From NCBI RefSeq assembly GCF_003182275.1, contig NZ_QGTR01000009.1, forward strand, positions 1 through 64,000: a stretch of 64,000 bases of DNA. The letters are read 5' to 3'. Each line of letters starts with the position of its first letter. Within the stretch, counting starts at the first letter, position 1. The position numbers and the translations under genes were made by a program. Of the stretch, positions 18,388 to 27,521 are shown piece after piece. Below the pieces are notes generated by a model, which saw only the letters and a list, made by a program, of their open reading frames with translations, did not search any database and had not been told where the DNA came from. This DNA comes from Hoeflea marina (lineage in GTDB: Bacteria; Pseudomonadota; Alphaproteobacteria; Rhizobiales; Rhizobiaceae).

Positions 18388-19066
18388 CAGCGTGCAGTTG
18401 TGAAGCTGCGGTCCCGAGCAAGATCAGACTCTATCCATTCAGTGGACATTGGCGCCGCTTCAGATCCCATCAAGGGCGAAGCAACTAACAAGCCTCTGTG
18501 CAATCAGGCCCCCGCAGCCAGACCAAACCAAACAAGTCACCGCAAACGCCTCCCGCAGGGAGGCTTTCTGTGTTCAAGACATCTGAAAGCGGGATTCAGA
18601 CGACTGCCGAAAGGTCGCCAATCCCCCGCGAAGCCCCGGGCGTAAGAGGAGTCGCGATCGGCACGATAAGGTCAAGGCCAGAATCGCTTCCGAGAGCCTG
18701 CGGTTAACGCGCGGCAGGGCAAGCTCGTTTTGCCCCCACCCGATAACGGAATAGAATTCACAGCTGTGCTCATCGAGCCCCTGCCTCCTGACCGCCGATG
18801 AAAGAACCCAGCCGCGCCAAGATGACAGTCTGTCACGATTCGTCTTGCCGGCCCTGATTCGGCTTCGTCCCACCCGGTGCGGAACGACCGCGCCGCCGCT
18901 GTCGCCGTGCGACGAACCGGACGCGTGGAGGGGTTGCGCGCCCAGGACTCTGCGTTCGCACGAATCAATCTCGGCGAACGCTGCACTTTCCGTGGCGCCG
19001 AGGCGGACTGCCGTGACGTCCCACATGTTCGACCCTCTGCGGGATCCCAGGCCGCAGCGCCTGTTG
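18388..19066. other. 679-bp intergenic region between tpsA unit and dipeptidase gene
   Basis: Apart from the hairpin terminator at 18548-18571 I see no gene, RNA or strong repeat. Overlapping ORFs on both strands here lack ribosome binding sites and protein-like composition. The two flanking operons converge on it. Confidence 0.5.
18548..18571 (+). terminator. Rho-independent terminator after the tpsBA unit
   Basis: Perfect 7-bp stem GCCTCCC (18548-18554) / GGGAGGC (18558-18564) with a GCA loop, followed by TTTCTGT. It lies about 160 bp beyond the last possible codon of the small ORF and would end the plus-strand transcript. Confidence 0.75.
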
Positions 19067-20461
19067 TCAGGGTGCCAGTTCGGAGAGCAGTCGCACCCAG
19101 CTTCGAATGCCCTTGCGCAGGCGCTCGGTATCGAACCTCTCGTTGGGCGCGTGGATGGCATCGCCGGCCAGGATGAAGCCGAAGCTCACGCAGTCGATCC
19201 CGAGCGCCGCCGACAACCAACCGACGACGGGAACGGTTCCGCCGGTTCCCTTGATCAGTGCGGGCTCGGACCACTCGGCATCGAGCGCCCGCCGCGCGGC
19301 GCCTATATAGGGACCGGTTTCCTTCATCGAGACCGGCGCCGTTCCATATTCACCCTCGAACTCCGCCCGGCATCCTGCAGGGAGCTGGTCCTCGACAAAT
19401 GCGCGGAACAGTAGACGCAAGCGTTCGGGCTGCTGCCTGCCGACGAGGCGAAACGTCAGCCTGGCCGATGCGGTGCCCGGCAGCACCGAGCGCTCCGTCG
19501 GACCGGTATTGCCGCCCCAGATGCCGTTGATGTCGATCCCTGGACGGCCCCACATCAATTCGATCGGCCCGAGGCCGCCTTCATCGGGGCCACCCTCTAT
19601 CGATACGCCGGCGAGCGCCTCTGTGACGTCAAGCGTTTCCCACTGGGCGCGCAATTCGGGCGAAACCGACTCGACGCCGTGGTAAAATCCGTCGATCGAC
19701 ACGACGCCGTCGTCATCATGGATCGCGCCGAGAATTTTCGTGAGAATGCGCAGCGGATTGGCCGCCACATTGCCGAAATGGCCGGAGTGGAGGTCGCCGT
19801 GCGGGGTGACGATGGTGACTTTCTCGTGAACAAGGCCCTTGAGGCTGGTGGTGATCGCCGGTCGCGTGGGAGACCACATCTCGCTGTCGCTGTTGAAGGC
19901 CACGTCGCAGGCAAGGGTCTGCCTGTGGGATTCGATGAAGGCCGGAAGGCTCGACGAACCGAACTCTTCTTCCCCTTCGAGCATCACGGTGACATTGACC
20001 GGCCAACCGCCGCGGGCTTCTTTCCAGGTCCGCAAGGCTTCGATCACGGTCCAGAGCTGCCCTTTGCTGTCGGAAGCGCCGCGGGCGTAGATCCGGGTCA
20101 GGCCATCCTCTTGTTTGAGCGCCGGCTCGAAGGGGGGCGTATCCCAGTCCGCCAACGGCTCAGGGGGCTGGACATCGTAATGCCCGTAGAAAAGCACCGT
20201 GGGACGGTCCGGCTTGCGCTCGGATCGCGCCATGACGATGGGGTGACACTCGGTTGCGACGACATCCGCCTGAAGCCCGATGTCCCGGAGCTGGTGGGCG
20301 AGCCAGTCAGCGCAGGCGGCGATGGCCGCGCTTCCCGCGGGTTCGCTGGAGACGGAGGGTATCTGCAGAAGCGCGATCAGGCGGTCGATGGAGCCGCCCA
20401 GACCGTCCTCCACCTGCTGGAGAACGTCGTCGATTGAAGCCTTGTCTTCCATGCCTGTCAC
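19067..20461 (-). CDS. M20 family metallopeptidase (dipeptidase-like)
   Basis: A 464-residue cytoplasmic zinc peptidase. Metal-site motifs are visible: H94/D96 in [13 protein letters not shown]131 in GASDSKGQ, the general-base/ligand pair in LEGEEEFGS (about 162-169) and a late His in [11 protein letters not shown]. Length and the GHYDVQP signature fit the CNDP-like dipeptidase branch of M20. Its start overlaps the stop of the ABC ATPase gene by 4 bp, so it is the last gene of the amino-acid uptake operon and probably hydrolyses a dipeptide or N-acyl amino acid taken up by that transporter. An internal ATG three codons in is an alternative start. Confidence 0.88.
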   Translation of the reverse strand: MTGMEDKASIDDVLQQVEDGLGGSIDRLIALLQIPSVSSEPAGSAAIAACADWLAHQLRDIGLQADVVATECHPIVMARSERKPDRPTVLFYGHYDVQPPEPLADWDTPPFEPALKQEDGLTRIYARGASDSKGQLWTVIEALRTWKEARGGWPVNVTVMLEGEEEFGSSSLPAFIESHRQTLACDVAFNSDSEMWSPTRPAITTSLKGLVHEKVTIVTPHGDLHSGHFGNVAANPLRILTKILGAIHDDDGVVSIDGFYHGVESVSPELRAQWETLDVTEALAGVSIEGGPDEGGLGPIELMWGRPGIDINGIWGGNTGPTERSVLPGTASARLTFRLVGRQQPERLRLLFRAFVEDQLPAGCRAEFEGEYGTAPVSMKETGPYIGAARRALDAEWSEPALIKGTGGTVPVVGWLSAALGIDCVSFGFILAGDAIHAPNERFDTERLRKGIRSWVRLLSELAP

Positions 20462-21237
20462 AGGACCTTCGAGAGAAATGCCTGCGTCCGCTGTTCCCGG
20501 GCATTGCCGAGGAGCTCCGAGGGCCTGCCTTCCTCGACGATCACGCCCTCATCCATGAAGATGACATGATCGGCGACTTCCCGCGCAAAGCCGATCTCAT
20601 GGGTGACGAGCATCATCGTCATTCCGGCGCTCACCAGTGACTTGATGACCTCGAGCACCTCGCCCACCAGCTCCGGATCGAGCGCCGAGGTCGGTTCATC
20701 GAACAGCATGACTTCCGGCTCCATCGCCAGCGCCCGTGCAATGGCCACGCGCTGCTGCTGGCCACCCGAGAGCTGGGCGGGATATCTGTCGCCCAGACCG
20801 GCCAATCCGACGCGGTCCAGCAAGGCAAGACCCCGCTGGCGCGCCTCCGCCTTCCGTTCCCCGTTGACGTGCACCGGCCCTTCGATGACGTTCTGCAGGG
20901 CGGTCATGTGCGGAAACAGGTTGAAACGCTGGAACACCATTCCGGTCCGCCGCCGTTGGCGGGAAACCTGCCCCGGCGAAAGCGGATAAAAGCTGCCGTC
21001 GCGTTCCCGGTAGCCCTGGAGCTCGCCGTTTATTTTCACGCGGCCGCCGGAAATCGATTCGAGCTGGTTGACGCATCGAAGCAGGGTCGATTTGCCGGAG
21101 CCGGATGGGCCGATCGCTACACAAATCTCACCCTTGGCGACCTTCAGGTCGACCCCGCGCAAGGCATGGTATTGGCCATAGTGTTTGTGAACGCTGTCCA
21201 TCTCGACGCTGAGCGTGTGTGTGCTGTTGCTCATCAT
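20458..21237 (-). CDS. Polar amino-acid ABC transporter ATP-binding protein
   Basis: A 259-residue ABC ATPase of the GlnQ/HisP type. It has Walker [10 protein letters not shown] (about 44-52), the Q-loop in [11 protein letters not shown], signature LSGGQQQRV, Walker [14 protein letters not shown] and the switch His in VTHEIGFA. The start overlaps the permease stop (ATGA); two adjacent ATG codons are possible. It energises uptake with the permease and binding protein encoded upstream in the operon. Confidence 0.93.
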   Translation of the reverse strand: MMSNSTHTLSVEMDSVHKHYGQYHALRGVDLKVAKGEICVAIGPSGSGKSTLLRCVNQLESISGGRVKINGELQGYRERDGSFYPLSPGQVSRQRRRTGMVFQRFNLFPHMTALQNVIEGPVHVNGERKAEARQRGLALLDRVGLAGLGDRYPAQLSGGQQQRVAIARALAMEPEVMLFDEPTSALDPELVGEVLEVIKSLVSAGMTMMLVTHEIGFAREVADHVIFMDEGVIVEEGRPSELLGNAREQRTQAFLSKVL

Positions 21238-22154
21238 CTTACACCCTCCTTCGGCATGTCGTGGCCGCGGCCGTAATGGCGTTCAAGGTAGTATTGGCCG
21301 ACCATCAGGATGGAGGTGATGAAAAGGTACCAGGTCGCCGCCACCAGCAGGAGCGGAACCGGGAGATAGGTGCGGTTGGCGATCGCATTGGTGGCGAAAG
21401 TCAGATCCAGCGTGAAGGGAACTGCAAGGACCAGCGAAGTCAGCTTCAGCACGCCGATGGTCTCGTTGCCCGTGGGAGGGATGATGATTCGCATCGCCTG
21501 GGGGATGAGGATGCGGGTCCATATCTTCGGCTTCGTCATGCCGATCGCCTGGGCGGCCTCTGTCTGGCCCCGATCGATGGCGCGGAACCCCGCGCGAAAG
21601 ATTTCGCTCAGATAGGCGGTTTCATTGAAGCTCAGGCCGGCGATGGCCGCCACGGCCGGGGTGACGACCCAGCGGCTGTCGACCGAGAGAAGCTCAGGTC
21701 CGAAAGGGACCGCGACAGAGATCCTCGGAAACAGCACCGCGAACAGCCCCCAGAAGGCAAGCTGCGTATAGATCGGTGTGCCGCGGAAGAACCAGACCCA
21801 GAACCAGGCTACGCCCTGAAGGATCGGATTTTCGTTCTCGCGCATGATGACGAGGGCGAGGGCGAGGGGGATCGAAATCGCCATCGAGACGACGGTCAGC
21901 AGCAGCGTCCAGCCCACCCCGCGCAACACGAAGGGGGAGAACAGGTAAGTGAAATAGGTATCCCAATGGAAATTGGGGTTGTTTGCCATGCCCTGGCCGG
22001 CTTGCAGAGCGATGATCACGATCAGGATGGCGACCAGCCAGCGTCCCGGGTGGCGCCTTTGCACCACCCGGTTCTGCACGACATCGACATTGCAGGGTGC
22101 CGCCGCGTTCGGTCGGCGCCCATCCTGCAGCTCATTGATGTCGTCTTTTGTCAC
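21234..22154 (-). CDS. Polar amino-acid ABC transporter permease (HisM/GlnP type)
   Basis: A 306-residue inner-membrane protein. A cytoplasmic N-terminus of about 45 residues precedes a first membrane span ([15 protein letters not shown]), then an about 210-residue BPD_transp_1 region with the EAA-like loop [20 protein letters not shown] that contacts the ATPase. Only one permease gene is present, so a homodimer is likely. It sits 1 bp after the binding-protein gene and overlaps the ATPase gene by 4 bp. The relatively long N-terminal extension is usual for the YecS-like subgroup. Confidence 0.92.
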   Translation of the reverse strand: MTKDDINELQDGRRPNAAAPCNVDVVQNRVVQRRHPGRWLVAILIVIIALQAGQGMANNPNFHWDTYFTYLFSPFVLRGVGWTLLLTVVSMAISIPLALALVIMRENENPILQGVAWFWVWFFRGTPIYTQLAFWGLFAVLFPRISVAVPFGPELLSVDSRWVVTPAVAAIAGLSFNETAYLSEIFRAGFRAIDRGQTEAAQAIGMTKPKIWTRILIPQAMRIIIPPTGNETIGVLKLTSLVLAVPFTLDLTFATNAIANRTYLPVPLLLVAATWYLFITSILMVGQYYLERHYGRGHDMPKEGVR

Positions 22155-22155
22155 G

Positions 22156-23061
22156 TCAATGCTCCGGATCGGGGTTGATCTCGATCTTCTTGATGCCGAC
22201 GCCGCTCATGCCCCAGGCGTCGAGAATGGCGCCATAGGTCCCGTCCTCGATCATCGCGGTCAACGTATCGGCGATCAGTTCGGTCAGTTCCATGTCTGCC
22301 TTGGCCACCGGAATGCCGTTCAGGCCCCGGAAGTTGAGCGTGTCGCCCACAGGGGTCACGGTTTCAAGCACGCCATCCGACTTGAATGCGGCATAGTAGG
22401 CTGTCGCGCTGCCGGTCATGGTGGCGTCTGCTCCGCCCGCCGCCACCCGGGTCACCGCTTCTGTCTGGTTCTGGAAGGGCAGGAATTCCATTTCCGGCTT
22501 TCCGGACGCCACGCAATCCTCATTGACGATGTGCAGCTTCTTTTCATGGTCGGTTCCGCTTTGGACGGCAATCTTGCGGCCGCAGATGTCGACCGGATCA
22601 AAGCCGTCCGGATTGCCGGCGCGGATGACCCATTCATTGCCGGTTTCGGTGTAGGAGACGAAGTTGACGACCTTCATCCTCTCGGCGGTGATCGAGAACG
22701 CGTTGAGGCCGATATCGTAATTGGCTCCGAGCGCGGGAATGATGGTGGTGAACTGGGCGGTGCGCGATTCGTATGTCAGTCCCAGCTTGGCGGCGATCGC
22801 ATTGCCGATGTCGATGTCGATCCCTTCGGGCGTCTGGCCATCGTCGCCGGCCATGTATTCCCAGGGGGCGTAGTTGTTGTCCGATCCGCCCACGAGCACG
22901 CCCGCCTGGCGAATGCGTTCGGGGACGCGGGCGGCAAGTTCTTTGTCCACCTTGATGCCCGAGGTGTCGTACCCCTCTGCGCCTGCCGGACCGGAGAGGC
23001 TTGTCATCATGAAAATCGCGATTGCCGATGCAGCGGTCATCCATTTATGTCGAGTTGTCAT
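22156..23061 (-). CDS. Amino-acid ABC transporter substrate-binding protein (SBP_bac_3)
   Basis: A 301-residue periplasmic protein. I choose the ATG at 23061 because AAGGGG precedes it by 7 nt; an ATG two codons earlier is too close to that site, and a longer frame to 23202 lacks a start signal. The signal peptide is MTTRHKWMTAASAIA... ending near GPAGA. The mature part follows the family plan (YAPWEY..., PEGIDIDIGNAIAAKLG, then FNAFSITAERMKVVNF). First gene of the transporter set; the 148-bp gap to the PLP-enzyme gene could hold its own promoter. Substrate is not identifiable from sequence alone; the neighbours suggest a sulfur or dipeptide-like amino-acid compound. Confidence 0.9.
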   Translation of the reverse strand: MTTRHKWMTAASAIAIFMMTSLSGPAGAEGYDTSGIKVDKELAARVPERIRQAGVLVGGSDNNYAPWEYMAGDDGQTPEGIDIDIGNAIAAKLGLTYESRTAQFTTIIPALGANYDIGLNAFSITAERMKVVNFVSYTETGNEWVIRAGNPDGFDPVDICGRKIAVQSGTDHEKKLHIVNEDCVASGKPEMEFLPFQNQTEAVTRVAAGGADATMTGSATAYYAAFKSDGVLETVTPVGDTLNFRGLNGIPVAKADMELTELIADTLTAMIEDGTYGAILDAWGMSGVGIKKIEINPDPEH

Positions 23062-23209
23062 TGTCATTCCCCTTACATGATTTGGTGGCCACAGGATCTG
23101 AAGTCCTCCCTTTGCAGGACGGGAGGAGGCCACGTCGCCCCCCGCCTGAATGAGCCTGCCGTCGGGGTGACCGGTCGTTGGGTGCCGGATCATCCCTTCC
23201 AAGCCGCAA

Positions 23210-24406
23210 TCAAATTCCCACGGCGATGCCTCCGCTCGAATCCGGTGCTGAGAGCGCGCGGAAAAACCGTTCGAGGTCGGCGCGGATATCGTCCGGATGC
23301 TCCATGCCGAGGCTAATCCGCAGAAGGTGATCGGCGCCGGTCCAGGGCACGGCCGTTCGCTGGCTCTTCACCGACGCGGGCGCGATCAGGCTGCGGGTGC
23401 CGCCCCACGATGCGCCGATCGAGAGCAGTTCGAAGGCGTCAAGCGCGGCGAAAATCCGCCCGGCGACGGAGGAGTCGACGGTGAAGGTGAAGACGCCGCA
23501 GGCGCCCTTGAAGTCGCGCTGCCAGATCGCATGGCCGGGGTCCGATGGCAGTGGCGGATAGAACACCCTGTCTACCAAGGGATGGTCCGCCAGCCATTCG
23601 GCGATCGCAAGGGCCGAAGAGGAGGCGCGGGCAAGGCGGACGGCGAGCGTTTCTATCCCCCTGAGAACCAGAACGCAGTCGTCGGGGGAGACGCCGATGC
23701 CAAGGCGTCCAAAGGCCGCCTTCAAGCGACGGCCCAGCTCCTCGTCGCGGACGGTGACCGAGCCCATCAGAATATCGGAATGCCCGCCGAAATGCTTGCT
23801 GAGAGCCTCGACTGCGATATCCGCGCCATTCTCGAGTGGGCGAAAATTGAGCGGCGAAGCCCAGGTGTTGTCGCATCCCAGCAGCGCCCCGGCGTTATGG
23901 GCGAGCTCCGCGATCCGCGGCATATCCTGCATTTCCATGGTGATGGAGCCGGGAGATTCGACCCAGACAAGCCGCGTCCTGTGCTCGAGATGACCGGCGA
24001 GCGCGCCGAGATCCATCGGGTCGTAGAAGACCGCCTCAATGCCGAGCGACCTGGCCTCATTGACCGCGAAATCCCGCACAGGACCATAGGTGGCGTCCGG
24101 GATGAGAATGCGGTCGCCGTGGCAGAGGATCGACAGCAGCGTCATGGTGATCGCTGCCTGGCCCGAAGGGGCGAGGACCGTGCGCGCACCGCCATGCAGT
24201 TCGCTGATCTTGAACTCGAGATGACGATGGGTCGGCGTGCCGTAGAGGCCATAAACATAGCTGTCGGCGTCGCGTTCGAAGCGGGAGGCGAAAGCTGTCG
24301 CGTCGGGGTAACGGATGGTTGACGCCCGGTAGATCGGCACTGTCAGGCTGTCGAAGCCGTCCAGGCTGACCGGGGAAGGGACCACGCAACGCGTTTCGTC
24401 ATGCAT
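23210..24406 (-). CDS. Cys/Met metabolism PLP-dependent enzyme (cystathionine beta-lyase-like)
   Basis: A 398-residue enzyme of the gamma-family (fold type I). Start chosen at ATG 24406, preceded by AAGGAG at 9 nt. It shows YGLYGTPTH (about 52-60), PLP-site D179 in LLGCDNTWASP and the Schiff-base lysine K204 in ALSKHFGGHSD. ASWGGTRSLIAPAS near residue 345 matches the C-terminal substrate region of cystathionine beta-lyases. It likely performs beta- or gamma-elimination or exchange on a sulfur-containing amino acid. It is divergent from a LysR gene, the usual arrangement for its own regulator, and lies upstream of the amino-acid transporter in the same orientation. Confidence 0.88.
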   Translation of the reverse strand: MHDETRCVVPSPVSLDGFDSLTVPIYRASTIRYPDATAFASRFERDADSYVYGLYGTPTHRHLEFKISELHGGARTVLAPSGQAAITMTLLSILCHGDRILIPDATYGPVRDFAVNEARSLGIEAVFYDPMDLGALAGHLEHRTRLVWVESPGSITMEMQDMPRIAELAHNAGALLGCDNTWASPLNFRPLENGADIAVEALSKHFGGHSDILMGSVTVRDEELGRRLKAAFGRLGIGVSPDDCVLVLRGIETLAVRLARASSSALAIAEWLADHPLVDRVFYPPLPSDPGHAIWQRDFKGACGVFTFTVDSSVAGRIFAALDAFELLSIGASWGGTRSLIAPASVKSQRTAVPWTGADHLLRISLGMEHPDDIRADLERFFRALSAPDSSGGIAVGI

Positions 24407-24449
24407 GCGGACATTCTCCTTGATTGAGGAGAAAGTTGACATGCCCATA

Positions 24450-24487
24450 CCTATTCTGTCTAACATTAATGAATAGGCATTCTATTC
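24450..24487. promoter_or_regulatory. Candidate LysR operator between the PLP-enzyme gene and lysR
   Basis: CCTATTC (24450-24456) and GAATAGG (24471-24477) form an inverted repeat around AT-rich DNA, and a further CTATTC half-site follows at 24482-24487. This places three half-sites in the 102-bp divergent intergenic region, as expected for LysR-type binding and activation sites. Confidence 0.5.
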
Positions 24488-24508
24488 GGTTTGGTTATAG
24501 GATTGAAA

Positions 24509-25393
24509 ATGGATGTTCGACAGATCGAGACCTACCAGGCGGTGATGACCTTCGGCACCACGTCGAAGGCGGCGGAGGTGCTCGGCATGTCGCAACCGGC
24601 GGTCAGCAAGGCCATCATGACGCTGGAGCGGTCGATCGGATTCAAGCTCTTCGATCGCGAGAAGGGACGGCTGACGCCGTCCGCCGAGGGACAGCTGTTC
24701 TACCGCGAGGTGCAGGCCTCGCTGGCGGGGATCGCCAAGCTGAGGAGTTCGGCTGCGCGCATTCGTGACTATGGGTCGGGTGATATCCGGGTCGCCTGCC
24801 TGTCGGCCTTCAGCACGAACATCACGCCGCGCGCCATCGCCAGCTTCCGCAAGCGGCATCCAGACATCGCGGTCACGCTCACGGTGGCGGCTTCCTCCGT
24901 CATCCGGGACATGGTCGCCGCCAATCAGGTCGATATCGCCATCACGGCCGACGAGGTCGAGACCACCGGTATCGAGGTGGCCCCGTTCGTGAATGTACCG
25001 GCAGCCATCGCGCTGCCGCCGCACCACCCGTTGATCGCCAAGCAGCTCATCAGGCCCGAGGATCTTGACAGTATCGACTTCGTCGCGCTTGCGCCCGAGG
25101 ATACGACGCGGCAGGAGGCCGAAGCCATTTTCGCCCAGCATGGCGTTGCGCCGAAGGTGATCGTTGAAACCGCCTATTCGTCGGTGGTCTGCGCGCTCGT
25201 GCTCGAAGGCGTCGGCTGCGGGATCGCCGATCCGGTCACGGCAGTCGGATACGTGGAACGCGGCCTGGTCATCCGGCCGTTCGAACCTGCGATCAGCTTT
25301 CGGACCCTGCTTCTGTTTCCGCCGCGAAAGAAATCACGTCTGGTACAGGAAATGGCGGATATGCTCCGGGCCGAAGCCGCGAAGATGACATGA
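24509..25393 (+). CDS. LysR-type transcriptional regulator, divergent from PLP-enzyme/transporter operon
   Basis: A 294-residue regulator starting MDVRQIE. The HTH is at about residues 3-62 (VMTFGTTSKAAEVLGMSQPA then VSKAIMTLE), followed by a LysR substrate domain (about 88-290). The ATG at 24509 is preferred over a TTG six codons upstream because the domain begins right at MDVRQIETY. It is divergent from the PLP-enzyme gene and converges with a second LysR gene 16 bp after its stop. It most likely controls the amino-acid uptake operon in response to its substrate. Confidence 0.92.
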   Translation: MDVRQIETYQAVMTFGTTSKAAEVLGMSQPAVSKAIMTLERSIGFKLFDREKGRLTPSAEGQLFYREVQASLAGIAKLRSSAARIRDYGSGDIRVACLSAFSTNITPRAIASFRKRHPDIAVTLTVAASSVIRDMVAANQVDIAITADEVETTGIEVAPFVNVPAAIALPPHHPLIAKQLIRPEDLDSIDFVALAPEDTTRQEAEAIFAQHGVAPKVIVETAYSSVVCALVLEGVGCGIADPVTAVGYVERGLVIRPFEPAISFRTLLLFPPRKKSRLVQEMADMLRAEAAKMT

Positions 25394-25409
25394 GGAGACG
25401 GCGTGGCAG

Positions 25410-26309
25410 TCAGGCGGGCGCCGCGGCCAGCACGCTTTGCCGAAAGCGGCGGGCGACGCCGGAGAGCGTCTCCAGGCCCAGGTGCGCCACGACGATCTTC
25501 TGGCTATCCTCGCGCGTGGCCAGTGGCCGGCAGACAAGCACCGAGCCATCGTAACTGTGATCTGACATTGGCCGGACGCAGGAAAGCCCGACCCCCCAGC
25601 CGCTGGCCACGAGGCCGCGTTGCATCTCGAAGCTGGAAACCTTCTGGACATTGTCGGGCTCGATCTGGTGTGCCCGGAAAATGCCGAGAAAATAGTCGAG
25701 CGTGATCGGAAAATCCTCGATGATCACCCGCTCGCCGCGCAGCGCCTCGAGTGGGATCGTGCCTTGGTCGACGAGCGGATGCGCTTCTGCCATCATTGCA
25801 TAGGGCTCGAGCGCGTCAATCGGCTCCAACTCGATCTCGCTGCCCGCAAGGCCGGTGGCGTAGGTAATGGCGATCTCGCTTCTACCATCAAGCAACTGGG
25901 CGCGGATTTCCGCCAGGTCGCCCTCGATCATCCGATATTCGACGCCGGGATTGGTCTTTGCAAAGCGCGTCAGCAATCTGGGCAGATACATCGGCCCTAT
26001 ATCGCGAAAGCAGCTGATCGAAAGGCGATTGCTCTCGAGCCAGCGCCCGTCCTCGCCGGCAATGTCCGCGGCCTGGGCCAGCATGCTCCGCGCCCGCAAC
26101 AGGAGGCGACGGCCGGCTTCGCTGATCGCCAGACGTTGTCCGGCTCGGCGCAGGAACAGCTTTTGACCGATGACTTCCTCGAGATCGGAAATCGCGACGG
26201 AGATGGAGGGTTGGGAGACATGCCGCGCCGCTGCGGCGGCGGTGACGCTGCCGTGCTCCACGACCGAGATGAAATATTCGAGCTGGCGAAGAGTGAAGGG
26301 TATAGGCAT
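25410..26309 (-). CDS. LysR-type transcriptional regulator, divergent from the dioxygenase gene
   Basis: A 299-residue LysR protein. The HTH lies at about residues 5-65 (LRQLEYFISVVEHGSVTAAA, then VSQPSISVAISDLEE), and the effector domain covers about 93-295. The gene is divergent from the phytanoyl-CoA-dioxygenase-like gene across 89 bp that hold two palindromes, so regulation of that gene is likely. It is distinct from the neighbouring LysR protein (little identity outside the HTH). Confidence 0.92.
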   Translation of the reverse strand: MPIPFTLRQLEYFISVVEHGSVTAAAAARHVSQPSISVAISDLEEVIGQKLFLRRAGQRLAISEAGRRLLLRARSMLAQAADIAGEDGRWLESNRLSISCFRDIGPMYLPRLLTRFAKTNPGVEYRMIEGDLAEIRAQLLDGRSEIAITYATGLAGSEIELEPIDALEPYAMMAEAHPLVDQGTIPLEALRGERVIIEDFPITLDYFLGIFRAHQIEPDNVQKVSSFEMQRGLVASGWGVGLSCVRPMSDHSYDGSVLVCRPLATREDSQKIVVAHLGLETLSGVARRFRQSVLAAAPA

Positions 26310-26318
26310 TGTCTATGC

Positions 26319-26352
26319 AACTTTCGGAAAGTTTTAATTTTCACCTATAGGT
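26319..26352. promoter_or_regulatory. Paired palindromes in lysR/dioxygenase divergent promoter
   Basis: AACTTTCGGAAAGTT (26319-26333) is a perfect 7-bp inverted repeat around one base, and ACCTATAGGT (26343-26352) is a perfect 10-bp palindrome. Between them lies AT-rich DNA. These are the best candidates for binding sites of the adjacent LysR regulator. Confidence 0.5.
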
Positions 26353-26398
26353 TAACAGCCTAGGCTTCCGCTCATCAACCACGCAGAGGAGACAAACG

Positions 26399-27256
26399 GT
26401 GCCTGTCATGACCGCCGAACATGCAACCGAACGGGCCAAAGCGCTCGTCGGCCCCAAGGAACTCGAAGCCTACCGCCGCGACGGCGCGGTCTGCGTTCGC
26501 CAGCTCTTCACGCCGCAGCAAGTCGAGACCGGCCGAATGGGGATCGATGAGAATATGGCCGTGCCGAGCGAAAGGGCCAATGTCGCCAGTTCTCCCGACG
26601 ATCCGGGCTACTTCATCGAAGATTTCTGCAACTGGCGGACCAATCGCCACTATCACGACTTCATCTTCAATTCCGCTGCGGCTGCCGTGGCGGGGCTCTT
26701 GATGGAGACCGCTCAGGTTCGTCTTTACCACGACCATCTTCTCGTCAAGGAGCCCAACACGCGGCAGAAGACACCCTGGCATCAGGACCAGCCCTACTAC
26801 AACATCGAAGGCCGGCAGAACTGCAGCATGTGGGCGCCCATGGATCCGGTGGCCCGGGCCGCGACACTCGAATTCGTGGCCGGTACGCATGAAGGCCCCT
26901 GGCTCATGCCGCGGTCGTTCCTGTCCAACGAGGCGAAATGGTTTCCCGATGGCGCGCTCGCCGAGCTTCCGGATATCGATGCCGATCGGAGCGACCATAA
27001 TATTCTCGGATGGGATCTCGAGCCAGGCGACGCGGTGTTCTTCCACATGCTGACGCTGCATGCGGCCGCGGGCGCCGGCGCCGGACGGCGGCGGGTCCTT
27101 TCCGTCCGCTTCCTCGGCGACGATATCCGTCACGCCCCGCGCCAGTGGAAGACTTCGCCCGCGTTTCCCGGACTGGAGGATGCCCTGCCTGCCGGCGCGC
27201 CGATGGATCATCCGCTCTTTCCGGTGCTCTGGACGAGGGAAAAGGACGCGGCTTAG
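26399..27256 (+). CDS. Phytanoyl-CoA dioxygenase (PhyH)-family Fe(II)/2-oxoglutarate enzyme
   Basis: A 285-residue cytoplasmic enzyme. GTG at 26399 is preceded by AGGAG at 7 nt, so I keep it; an ATG three codons later is the alternative. The iron triad is visible as H128-x-D130 (PWHQDQPYY) and H221 (LTLHAAAG), and R231/R232 can bind 2-oxoglutarate. Members hydroxylate small molecules from acyl-CoAs to ectoine. Substrate unknown; it is probably regulated by the divergent LysR, and the neighbouring transporter and PLP-enzyme genes suggest an amino-acid-derived substrate. Confidence 0.85.
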   Translation: MPVMTAEHATERAKALVGPKELEAYRRDGAVCVRQLFTPQQVETGRMGIDENMAVPSERANVASSPDDPGYFIEDFCNWRTNRHYHDFIFNSAAAAVAGLLMETAQVRLYHDHLLVKEPNTRQKTPWHQDQPYYNIEGRQNCSMWAPMDPVARAATLEFVAGTHEGPWLMPRSFLSNEAKWFPDGALAELPDIDADRSDHNILGWDLEPGDAVFFHMLTLHAAAGAGAGRRRVLSVRFLGDDIRHAPRQWKTSPAFPGLEDALPAGAPMDHPLFPVLWTREKDAA

Positions 27257-27521
27257 GTCAGCCGGCTGCGAAGCTACGTCGTCTGAGATCGCAATCGCGG
27301 CTGTCCCATCCGGCCGGCACATCACCGATCGGCGGCCCGATGGCAAGGCCGCACGGTGGGTTCCCTCGGCAAAGTTGCGCGCGGTGCGCTGACCTACGCG
27401 TCAGCCGAGCCTCATTCAGGGGTTCCCGCCCGGAGCGCGGCGTTTCAGTTAGCGAAGCGCTCTGTATTTCTGATTCACTGTTTTTCGGCCGGAGGTGAAG
27501 CCCGCTCCCGCCGGAAATACT

